Assembly: GCA_018712555.1 (NCBI GenBank) | Contig: DVGT01000022.1 | Span: forward strand, 1 to 37,627 | Direction of reading: 5' to 3' | Length of the DNA: 37,627 nucleotides | Source: Faecimorpha stercoravium | Lineage (GTDB): Bacteria > Bacillota > Clostridia > Lachnospirales > Bianqueaceae | Made by a program: the position numbers and the translations under genes | The notes under the pieces: generated by a model | The model's input: the letters and a program-made list of their open reading frames with translations, nothing else | The model's database searches: none | What the model was told of the DNA's origin: nothing | Part shown: piece by piece, positions 16,147 through 23,494 of the stretch | How positions within the stretch are numbered: position 1 is the first letter of the stretch | Layout of the letters: every line of letters starts with the position of its first letter

Positions 16147-17342
16147 AGTCAATACGCGAGATATATAAGATAGGCAAGGGGCCTTCCAGTTCTCACACGA
16201 TGGGACCGGAACGAGCCGCCAGATGGATGCGGGAAATGTATCCTGGGGCGGATTCTTTTCGGGTATTACTGTATGGTTCTTTAGCGAAGACGGGCAAGGG
16301 ACATATGACGGACGAGGGCATCCGAAAGGCGTTGGAGCCTTTTCCGGTGGAGATCTGTTTCTGTGAAAATACGGATTTTGAGCTGCCTCATCCCAATACG
16401 CTGGATCTCTTCGCCTATAAAGGAGACCGTGAACTGGGGCGGGAAAGAGTGCTGTCTGTGGGAGGCGGCGATATTCAGATTGAGGGGCATCCGCAGAAGG
16501 ATGCGCCGGATATTTATCAGGCACGGACGTTTACTGAGATTGCGCTATACTGCAAGAGCCATATGATTCGGCTGAGCGATTATGTGGAACAGATTGAGGG
16601 CACGGAGATCTGGAGCCATCTGTGGGATGTGTGGAAGACCATGCAGCAGGCCATTATAGAAGGCTTATCTACGACGGGCATTCTTCCGGGCGGCCTGGGC
16701 GTGGAGCGAAAGGCGCAGTATCTGTATCAGCAGAGCCATATTGATGAGAGTCCAGAGACGCGAGAAAACCGCATCGTCTGTGCCTATGCGTTTGCGATCA
16801 GCGAGCAGAATGCCAGCTGCGGCACCATCGTAACGGCACCGACCTGCGGAGCCTGCAGCGTGCTGCCTTCCGTATTGAAATATACGCAGGAGAAAAAGGG
16901 CTTCTCGGACAAGCAGGTTCTCAGAGCGTTAGCGGTGGCAGGCCTGATCGGCAACCTGGTCAAGACGAACGCGTCGATCAGCGGAGCAGAGTGCGGCTGT
17001 CAGGCGGAAGTGGGAACAGCCTGTTCCATGGCAGCGGCCGCATTGGCGGAGCTATTTGGCATGGGTATCGATCAGATCGAATATGCGGCGGAAGTCGCCA
17101 TGGAGCATCACCTGGGACTGACCTGTGATCCCATCTGCGGTCTGGTGCAGATCCCCTGCATCGAGCGCAATGCGGTCGCAGCCATGCGTGCGATCAACGC
17201 CCTCAGCTTGGCGAATTTCCTGTCCGGTACTCGTAAAATCTCCTTCGACCTGGTCGTGAAGACCATGTACGAAACCGGCCGCGATCTGTCCCGCAGATAT
17301 CGCGAGACAGCCGAAGGCGGCCTGGCGAAACTCTATACGTAA
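16143..17342 (+). CDS. sdaA: L-serine ammonia-lyase, single-chain [4Fe-4S] type
   Basis: A 399-residue enzyme converting L-serine to pyruvate and ammonia with an oxygen-labile [4Fe-4S] cluster. The N-terminal beta domain (G-K-G-P-S-S-S-H-T-M-G-P, residues about 10-21, to about 140) is fused to the catalytic alpha domain. Cys residues expected to hold or surround the cluster lie in A-E-C-G-C-Q-A-E-V-G, T-C-D-P-I-C-G-L-V-Q and I-P-C-I-E-R-N. Enterobacterial single-chain enzymes are about 455 residues, so this one is shorter by about 55, mostly in the N-terminal domain; Bacillus splits the two domains. The start overlaps the GerW stop by 4 bp. It is the last gene of the operon. Confidence 0.9.
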   Translation: MKSIREIYKIGKGPSSSHTMGPERAARWMREMYPGADSFRVLLYGSLAKTGKGHMTDEGIRKALEPFPVEICFCENTDFELPHPNTLDLFAYKGDRELGRERVLSVGGGDIQIEGHPQKDAPDIYQARTFTEIALYCKSHMIRLSDYVEQIEGTEIWSHLWDVWKTMQQAIIEGLSTTGILPGGLGVERKAQYLYQQSHIDESPETRENRIVCAYAFAISEQNASCGTIVTAPTCGACSVLPSVLKYTQEKKGFSDKQVLRALAVAGLIGNLVKTNASISGAECGCQAEVGTACSMAAAALAELFGMGIDQIEYAAEVAMEHHLGLTCDPICGLVQIPCIERNAVAAMRAINALSLANFLSGTRKISFDLVVKTMYETGRDLSRRYRETAEGGLAKLYT

Positions 17343-17347
17343 TAGGT

Positions 17348-17430
17348 AAAGGGACTTGTGAAAAAGACATGCTGTTCTGACGGCAAGCGTACATGCCATC
17401 CGAGAAAGAGCGTCTCTCCAAGTCCCTTTT
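17348..17430 (+). terminator. Branched terminator-like structure after sdaA
   Basis: An 11-bp perfect stem, AAAGGGACTTG (17348-17358) with CAAGTCCCTTT (17419-17429), closes about 60 bases that contain two further small hairpins (GGCA/TGCC and GAGA/TCTC). A short T-run follows. It probably ends the operon, but the loop is much longer than in an ordinary terminator. Confidence 0.6.
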
Positions 17431-17470
17431 GAATGCATATAATTCGATAGGATCAGGAATGAATTGGGCG

Positions 17471-18691
17471 CTATACGCAAAAGGAAAATTCGGCGGGCGA
17501 GAATTACAAGGCAGCGTATAATTCTGGGCTGCTTCATTCTTTTGGGAACTAGTTGTACGCAAATCGTAATTCTAGGCACGGGAAATTGCAAGGTAGTGTA
17601 TATATTTCTTCCACAGATGTCGTAAAAATGGAAACGAACTGCTTTTTTTAGCAGCTCGTTGCACATCTAGTTCCTTTGAGAATTGAATTATACGCAAAAT
17701 AAAAATTCGAGTGAGCAGAATCACGGCGCAGCGTATAATTCTGGGCTACTTCATTCTTTTGGGAACTAGTTGTACGCAAATCGTAATTCCAGCGCGGGAA
17801 ATTGCAAGACAGCGTATATATTTCTTCCGCAGATGCCGTAAAAATGGAAACGAACTGCTTTTTAAAGCAGTTCGTTGCATATTTAGTTCTTTTAGTAACG
17901 GAATTATACGCAAAAGGAAAATTTGAGTGAGCGAGAATCACGGCACAGCGTATAAAAACTTCTGCAGATGTCGTAAAAATGGAAACGAAATGCATTTTTT
18001 AGCAGTTCATTGCACATCTAGTTCCTTTGAGAATTGAATTATACGCAAAATGAAAATTCGAGGGAGCAGAATCACGGCGCAGCGTATAATTTTAGATTGC
18101 CTCGTTCCCTTAAGAACTATTTTTATACGCTGATTGAAAAAGCACGGGGCGAAATCACGGCGTAGCGTATAAAAACTTCTACAGATGCCGCAAAAATGGA
18201 AACGAAATGCATTTTTAAGCAGCTCGTTGCATACTTAGTTCCTTTAGTAATGGAATTATACGCAAAATGAAAATTCGAGTGAGCAAAATCACGGCGCAGC
18301 GTATAAAAACTTCTGCGGATGCCGTAAAAATGGAAAAGAAATGCATTTTTAAGCAGTTCGTTGCACATCTAGTTCCTTTAAGAATTGAATTATACGTAAA
18401 ATAAAAATTCGAGTGAGCGGGAATCACAGCGCGGCGTATAATTTTAGATTGCCTCGTTCCCTTGAGAACTATTTTTATACGCTGATTGAAAAAGCACGGG
18501 GCGAAATCACGGCGTAGCGTATAAAAACTTCTGCAGATGTCGTAAAAATGAAAACGAAATACATTTTTAGGCAGTTCGTTGCACGTCTAGTTCCTTTGAG
18601 AATTGAATTATACGCAAATCGCAGCATGGCGTATAAAACCAGTTCCTTTAGAAATCGCTTTATACGCAAGAAATCGCAGGGCAGCGTATAA
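17471..18691 (+). repeat. Repeat array 1 (TTATACGC/GCGTATAA modules)
   Basis: The whole 17.44-18.69 kb gap between two convergent genes is repetitive. About twelve ~50-bp modules begin with TTATACGC or a close variant and end with GCGTATAA, the two ends forming an inverted repeat of 8-10 bp. Modules are separated either by a block with an 8-11 bp hairpin (AACGAACTGC / GCAGTTCGTT) or by a block containing CTCGTTCCCTT. The hairpin block recurs at 17621, 17837, 17972, 18189, 18323 and 18541, that is, alternating spacings of about 217 and 135 bp, so the array grew by duplicating a ~351-bp double unit. Open frames across it are by-products of the repeats. Function unknown. Confidence 0.85.
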
Positions 18692-18702
18692 CACCTGGGC
18701 AT

Positions 18703-18741
18703 AAAAAACGGAAGCCTGCGTATGAACAGGACTTCCGTTTT
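18703..18741 (-). terminator. Terminator of the hydrogenase gene
   Basis: On the minus strand, ACGGAAG-T-CCTG / CAGG-C-TTCCGT is followed by TTTTTTAT. The A-run on the other side means it could also act on transcription coming out of array 1. Confidence 0.85.
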
Positions 18742-18752
18742 ATGGATTTACT

Positions 18753-20279
18753 TTAGTCGATCAGCTTGTCCAGCTCCTTAACGTATTCCGTCTCGCTGGC
18801 AATCTTGTGATCGGCACGCTTAGCGTACAGATGGACGGCAGCCTGAGATTTTTTGATGGGCTGCATGGTGCCGGCGCCTGCGACACAGCCGCCAGGACAG
18901 GCCATGCCTTCCAGCAGATATCCGGGATATTTGCCGGCGACGGCGGCAGCCATCATCTTGCGGCAGTCGCGCAGACCTTCGGCGTTAACGACCTTCACCT
19001 CGCGGTCCGGGTAGCGTTCCTTGATGACATTGACTACGGCCTGAGCGACACCGCCGGATACGGCGAAATCACGACCGTCAGAAGAGGCGTTGTTGACGCC
19101 GTTCGGATCTTCCTCCAGCTGTCCCAGATCGATGTCCTTGGCAGCAAAGATACCAGCCATTTCTTCGAAGGTCAGGACAAAATCGACCTCGCTTCGAACG
19201 CTGCGGCGACGAGCCTCCAGCTTCTTAGCCGCGCAGGGGCCGATGAAGACGACCTTGGCCTCGGGATGCTGATGTTTGATCAGACGAGCCGTCAAGGTCA
19301 TCGGCGTCAGGGCCATGGAGATACACTGCGCATGATCCGGGAAGAGTTTCTTGGCCATAGAAGACCAGGCCGGGCAGCAGGAAGTTCCCATAAACGGCAG
19401 CTCTTCCGGCACTTCGCGGACGAAGTCTTCAGCCTCCTGAGCAGTACACAGATCCGCGCCGACGGCAACCTCAAAAACATCGGTAAAGCCAAGTTCGCGC
19501 ATGGCAGCACGCAGCTTACCGGGAGTCACCTTGGGACCAAACTGTCCGACAAAAGCGGGGGCAACGGCGGCATATACTTTCTGGCCAGACTGAATAGCGC
19601 GGATGACCTGGAAGATCTGCGACTTGTCAGAAATCGCGCCAAAAGGACAGTTTACCAGACACATACCGCAGGAAACGCAGCGATCGTAATCGATCTCTGC
19701 CTTGCCATTGGCATCGCTGTGAATGGCGTCGACGCCGCAGGCCATGGCACAGGGGCGTTCCTGCTTGATGATGGCGTTATAGCCGCAGACGTCAGCACAG
19801 CGGCCGCACTGAATACATTTTGCAGGATCGATGTGAGAACGGCCATTGTAGCGATCCAGCGTGATGGCGCCCTTTGGACAGACCTCTACACAGGGATGGG
19901 CAAGGCAGCCCTGACATCCTTCGGTCACCAGGTAGCGCTTTTCTACGCACCCATTACAGGCGAATTTGATGACGTTGATCAGAGGCGGCGTATAGTAGGT
20001 CTCCGGCTGATCGGCTGCCTCGATATTGTCCGAGATAGGAGAATGCTCTCCAGCTCCGCGGCAGGGCAGGCCCATCGCCAGACGCAGACGCTCGCCAACA
20101 ATAGCCCTCTCTAAGAATACGTCATTACGAAAATTGCCGACTTCCCCAGGAATAATCTTATAAGGAAGCTCTTCGATCTGCTTGTCGACGGGCTTTCCCT
20201 CGGAGTCGTAAGCCATCTTGGCTACGGATGTGAAGATCATTCGGCGAATCTCCTGGATTCTGGTTTCAACACCTCTCAT
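18753..20279 (-). CDS. [FeFe] hydrogenase, group B-like
   Basis: A 508-residue iron-sulfur enzyme. Residues 108-215 hold many Cys in ferredoxin-like motifs (C-I-Q-C-G-R-C-x3-C and C-V-S-C-G-M-C-x3-C-P), plus extra Cys at 108-134 and 177-181. The H-cluster domain follows with T-S-C-C-P-A-W (299-305), G-P-C-A-A-K-K (347-353) and E-G-M-A-C-P-G-G-C-V-A-G-A-G (457-470). Ala instead of Gly in the first motif, A-A-K-K in the second and A-G-A-G in the third fit what I recall of group B hydrogenases rather than the well-studied group A. The Cys used for proton transfer is kept. I start at 20279, 8 bases after GGGG. It probably handles H2 with ferredoxin; the in vivo direction is unknown. It lies 45 bp downstream of glmM. 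Confidence 0.87.
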   Translation of the reverse strand: MRGVETRIQEIRRMIFTSVAKMAYDSEGKPVDKQIEELPYKIIPGEVGNFRNDVFLERAIVGERLRLAMGLPCRGAGEHSPISDNIEAADQPETYYTPPLINVIKFACNGCVEKRYLVTEGCQGCLAHPCVEVCPKGAITLDRYNGRSHIDPAKCIQCGRCADVCGYNAIIKQERPCAMACGVDAIHSDANGKAEIDYDRCVSCGMCLVNCPFGAISDKSQIFQVIRAIQSGQKVYAAVAPAFVGQFGPKVTPGKLRAAMRELGFTDVFEVAVGADLCTAQEAEDFVREVPEELPFMGTSCCPAWSSMAKKLFPDHAQCISMALTPMTLTARLIKHQHPEAKVVFIGPCAAKKLEARRRSVRSEVDFVLTFEEMAGIFAAKDIDLGQLEEDPNGVNNASSDGRDFAVSGGVAQAVVNVIKERYPDREVKVVNAEGLRDCRKMMAAAVAGKYPGYLLEGMACPGGCVAGAGTMQPIKKSQAAVHLYAKRADHKIASETEYVKELDKLID

Positions 20280-20324
20280 GTTCATTTCCCCTTTACAGTG
20301 ATTTATATGGAAAACGGACAAGGC

Positions 20325-21674
20325 TTAACGCACGGTCACGTATCCCTTCTTTTGGATGACTTGGTAGACCTGATCGACACACTGCTCACAGAGAGCCTGT
20401 GTTTTGGCTTCTACCATAATACGGATGAGCGGCTCCGTACCGCTGGGACGCAGCAAAATGCGTCCGTCTTCTCCCAGCTGCGCTTCGACAGCCTGCGCGG
20501 CAGACAGGACATCCGCATCCTGCATGACGACTTCTTTGTCGGATACAGGCACATTCTTGAGTACCTGCGGATAGATTTCCAGAGAAGCGACAAGACGGCT
20601 CAGCGTGGTCTTACGTTCCAGGATGACTTCCATCACTTTGATCGCGGTCAGGAGGCCATCTCCTGTGGTCGCGTACTTGCTGAAGATGATATGGCCGGAT
20701 TGTTCTCCGCCAATGCGATGCCCATTTTGCTGCATGCACTCATAGACATATTTATCCCCGACAGCGGTTTTTTCATACTGAATGCCTTCGCGATCGAAAG
20801 CCTTATACAGACCCAGATTGGACATGACAGTGGTGACCACGGTATTATTCAGGAGCTTATGACGCTCCTTTAGGTATTTGCCGTATAGATAGAGGATCCC
20901 GTCGCCATTGACCACATTGCCGTTTTCATCGACGGCCAGACAGCGATCCGCATCTCCATCAAAGGCAAACCCCACATCCAGATGTTCGGCTTTCACTAAC
21001 TCCTGCAGAGACTGGATATGCGTAGAACCGCAATTTTCATTGATATTCAGTCCATTCGGCTTGTCGTGAATCACGTAGGTTTTTGCGCCTAGCGCATCAA
21101 ATACACTTTTGGCGATCATCCAGACACTGCCGTTCGCGCAATCCAGGCCGACTCGCATGCCACGATAGGAGCGGGTCGCCAGGGAGATCAGATAGGCGAT
21201 ATAGCGATTGCGTCCCGCGGAATAATCCTCGGTGTAGCCAATATGATCCCGTGTAGCTAACGGAATATCGGGCCCCTGACCATCCAGGTAGGCCTCAATC
21301 TCCAGAATCGTCTCCTCATCCATCTTCTCGCCGTTTGCATTGATCAGCTTGATCCCATTATCGTAATAGGGGTTATGGCTTGCACTGATCATGATACCGC
21401 AATCGAAGTTGTCTGAACGTACCACATATGAGACGCTGGGCGTCGTGGTGACATGCAGCAAAGATACATTCGCGCCAGACGCGGTCAGACCGGAGACCAG
21501 AGCATATTCAAACATATAGCTGGAACGCCGGGTATCCTTGCCGATTACAATGCGCGCCGGATGGTCTTTACCATAGTACCAGCCGATAAAACGGCCGACC
21601 TGATAGGCATGTTCGACGGTGAGAGTCTTGTTGGCCTCGCCGCGAAAACCGTCCGTGCCAAAATATTTTCCCAT
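20325..21674 (-). CDS. glmM: Phosphoglucosamine mutase
   Basis: A 449-residue enzyme of the alpha-D-phosphohexomutase family that interconverts glucosamine-6-phosphate and glucosamine-1-phosphate on the way to UDP-GlcNAc and peptidoglycan. Visible marks are the N-terminal G-T-D-G-F-R-G (6-12), the phosphoserine loop I-S-A-S-H-N-P (S99), the metal loop D-G-D-A-D-R (about 240) and the phosphate-binding R-P-S-G-T-E-P near 411. Length is normal. GGAGG lies 7 bases before the ATG. The hydrogenase gene follows on the same strand after 45 bp with no terminator between, so the two may share a transcript. Confidence 0.95.
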   Translation of the reverse strand: MGKYFGTDGFRGEANKTLTVEHAYQVGRFIGWYYGKDHPARIVIGKDTRRSSYMFEYALVSGLTASGANVSLLHVTTTPSVSYVVRSDNFDCGIMISASHNPYYDNGIKLINANGEKMDEETILEIEAYLDGQGPDIPLATRDHIGYTEDYSAGRNRYIAYLISLATRSYRGMRVGLDCANGSVWMIAKSVFDALGAKTYVIHDKPNGLNINENCGSTHIQSLQELVKAEHLDVGFAFDGDADRCLAVDENGNVVNGDGILYLYGKYLKERHKLLNNTVVTTVMSNLGLYKAFDREGIQYEKTAVGDKYVYECMQQNGHRIGGEQSGHIIFSKYATTGDGLLTAIKVMEVILERKTTLSRLVASLEIYPQVLKNVPVSDKEVVMQDADVLSAAQAVEAQLGEDGRILLRPSGTEPLIRIMVEAKTQALCEQCVDQVYQVIQKKGYVTVR

Positions 21675-21718
21675 TCTTTACCTCCGAAATATACATCGAT
21701 CCTACTTCGAAGAAGCAC

Positions 21719-21746
21719 TTGCATTTTCTTCAAAGTATGATACAAT
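21719..21746 (+). promoter_or_regulatory. Promoter of ychF
   Basis: TTGCAT (21719-21724), 16 bp, TACAAT (21741-21746), about 78 bp before the gene. It overlaps the opposing glmM promoter. Confidence 0.65.
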
Positions 21747-21762
21747 AATACTACATTTTCAA
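21734..21762 (-). promoter_or_regulatory. Candidate promoter of glmM
   Basis: On the minus strand, TTGAAA (21757-21762), 17 bp, CATACT (21734-21739). The -10 boxes of this and the ychF promoter sit within the same 13 bp, so the two would compete for polymerase. Confidence 0.45.
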
Positions 21763-21823
21763 GGGTTTGAAAACACTTTTTTTGAGTTTGCCTATTTTAC
21801 CAGAATGTGAGGAATTTAAGTCT

Positions 21824-22918
21824 ATGAAATTAGGAATTGTGGGGTTACCCAATGTAGGAAAAAGTACATTATTTAACTGCCTGACCAAGGCAGGCGCGGC
21901 CTCCGCTAATTATCCCTTTTGTACGATTGAACCGAACGTGGGGATTGTGGCAGTGCCCGATCCGCGGTTGAAGGCGTTGACCGAGATGTATCAGTCAGAG
22001 AAGACGACGCCAGCCACCATCGAGTTTGTGGACATCGCAGGCCTGGTGCGGGGCGCCAGCAAAGGCGAAGGCCTGGGCAATCAGTTTCTGTCCCATATTC
22101 GGGAGGTAGATGCCATTGTGCACGTGGTGCGCTGTTTTGAGGACGATGACATTATTCATGTGGATGGCAGCGTGGATCCCATGCGGGATATTGATACGAT
22201 CAATCTGGAGCTGATTTTTGCGGATCTGGAGACGTTGGAGCGCCGTTATGCCAAGACTGCGAAAGCGGCCAAGGCAGATAAATCTTTGGAAGCGGAACTT
22301 GCGGTGATCGAGAAGGCGCGTAAGGTGCTGGAAGATGGACAGCGTGCCAAGGTGCTTTCGCTGGATGCGGAGGAGCAGGCGATTCTGGATTCTTTCCAGC
22401 TGCTGACCGCAAAGCCGGTCATTTATGCCGCCAATGTGACGGAAGAAGACTTGGCGGACGATGGAAAGAGCAATCCGCAGGTGCAGAAGGTGCGGGAATA
22501 CGCGGCGGAGCATGGAGAGCAGGTCTTTGTGGTCTGCGCCAAGATTGAGGAGGAGATCGCCGCGCTGGATGATGATGAGAAGCAGATGTTCCTGGAGGAG
22601 CTGGGGCTTACGCACTCAGGATTGGATCGGCTGATTGCCGCCAGCTACGATCTTCTGGGTCTGATCAGCTACCTGACCGCAGGACCTACGGAGAGCCGCG
22701 CCTGGACGATCAAGAAAGGGACGTTAGCACCGCAGGCGGCGGGAAAGATTCATTCCGATTTTGAGCGTGGTTTCATCCGTGCTGAAGTAGTAGCCTATGA
22801 GGATCTGATGCGCTGCGGCAGTTACGCCGCGGCTCGCGAAAAGGGACTGGTTCGCTCGGAAGGAAAAGAGTACGAGATGAAGGATGGGGACGTGGTTCTG
22901 TTCCGATTCAATGTATAA
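21824..22918 (+). CDS. ychF: YchF-type P-loop ATPase (Obg-related)
   Basis: A 364-residue protein, exactly the usual length. N-terminal P-loop G-L-P-N-V-G-K-S-T (7-15), a D-I-A-G-L-V-x-G-A-S-x-G-E-G-L-G-N-x-F-L block with its switch region, a helical insertion in the middle, and a C-terminal TGS domain (G-P-T-E-S-R-A-W-T onward, ending V-V-L-F-R-F-N-V). YchF binds ATP rather than GTP, associates with ribosomes and affects oxidative-stress responses. I start it at 21824 because the protein then begins at the P-loop strand, with GAGGAA upstream; the longer frame from 21767 adds unrelated residues. Confidence 0.95.
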   Translation: MKLGIVGLPNVGKSTLFNCLTKAGAASANYPFCTIEPNVGIVAVPDPRLKALTEMYQSEKTTPATIEFVDIAGLVRGASKGEGLGNQFLSHIREVDAIVHVVRCFEDDDIIHVDGSVDPMRDIDTINLELIFADLETLERRYAKTAKAAKADKSLEAELAVIEKARKVLEDGQRAKVLSLDAEEQAILDSFQLLTAKPVIYAANVTEEDLADDGKSNPQVQKVREYAAEHGEQVFVVCAKIEEEIAALDDDEKQMFLEELGLTHSGLDRLIAASYDLLGLISYLTAGPTESRAWTIKKGTLAPQAAGKIHSDFERGFIRAEVVAYEDLMRCGSYAAAREKGLVRSEGKEYEMKDGDVVLFRFNV

Positions 22919-22921
22919 TAG

Positions 22922-22962
22922 AAAAAAGCTGTGTGTCTGAATCAGATGCACGGCTTTTTTTT
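22922..22962 (+). terminator. Terminator of ychF
   Basis: The stem GCTGTG / CACGGC with an inner CTGA/TCAG pairing is followed by eight Ts. Confidence 0.88.
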
Positions 22963-22972
22963 CTGTTTTATA

Positions 22973-23001
22973 TTGACGAGGCATTCGACAGGGTTTATAA
23001 T
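22973..23001 (+). promoter_or_regulatory. Promoter of the marR-ABC exporter operon
   Basis: TTGACG (22973-22978), 17 bp, consensus TATAAT (22996-23001), the strongest single-gene promoter in the window. The following 30 bases contain GTTAAC and two TATCAA half-sites, a plausible place for MarR autoregulation (inference). Confidence 0.85.
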
Positions 23002-23050
23002 AAACATGTTAACTATCAACTAATTTATCAATTGAATGGGAGGGTCACAC

Positions 23051-23494
23051 ATGGAAATCATGGAGCTGGATATCAAGTTCCGGGAGCTCCACCGCCTTCA
23101 TCGGCGCGCGATGGAAATGCGGCTGAACAAAACCGGCGTCTATCGAGCGCAGCATCAGATTCTGATGTATCTGTCAGACCATCCGCAGTCTTCTCAAATA
23201 CAGATTGCGGAACGGTTCAAGATTTCGTCTTCCGCGGTGGCGACGTCGCTGAAGAAGCTGGAGAAGGGCGGATACCTGGAACGGGTGGTGGATATGGAGG
23301 ATAACCGCTTTCATAAGGTGAGTCTGACAGAGAAAGGACGGCAAGTGGTCGAAAACAGTCATGAGATCTTTCAGCAGACCATCCGGGAAATATATCAGAA
23401 TCTGAGCGCGTCCGATATGGAGCAGATGATGTCATTTTATGAAAAACTGGAAGAAAACCTAAAGCGTATATGTCAGGAGGAGCAGGAGAAATGA
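23051..23494 (+). CDS. MarR-family transcriptional regulator
   Basis: A 147-residue winged-helix repressor. The DNA-binding core runs from about residue 30 to 105: helix-turn-helix S-S-Q-I-Q-I-A-E-R-F-K-I-S-S-S-A-V, then the wing with D-M-E-D-N-R, typical of the family's D-x-R-D-x-R, flanked by helices for dimerisation. I start it at 23051 behind GGGAGGG. Its stop overlaps the first ABC gene (ATGA), so it almost certainly controls the exporter genes and itself, relieved by a ligand, as is usual for MarR-ABC-ABC operons. Confidence 0.9.
   Translation: MEIMELDIKFRELHRLHRRAMEMRLNKTGVYRAQHQILMYLSDHPQSSQIQIAERFKISSSAVATSLKKLEKGGYLERVVDMEDNRFHKVSLTEKGRQVVENSHEIFQQTIREIYQNLSASDMEQMMSFYEKLEENLKRICQEEQEK

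Noticed and set aside
17443..18702. Several short reading frames across array 1, giving similar proteins
   Set aside because: They arise because the repeats happen to be open. They have no ribosome binding sites and their similarity only reflects the DNA repeats.
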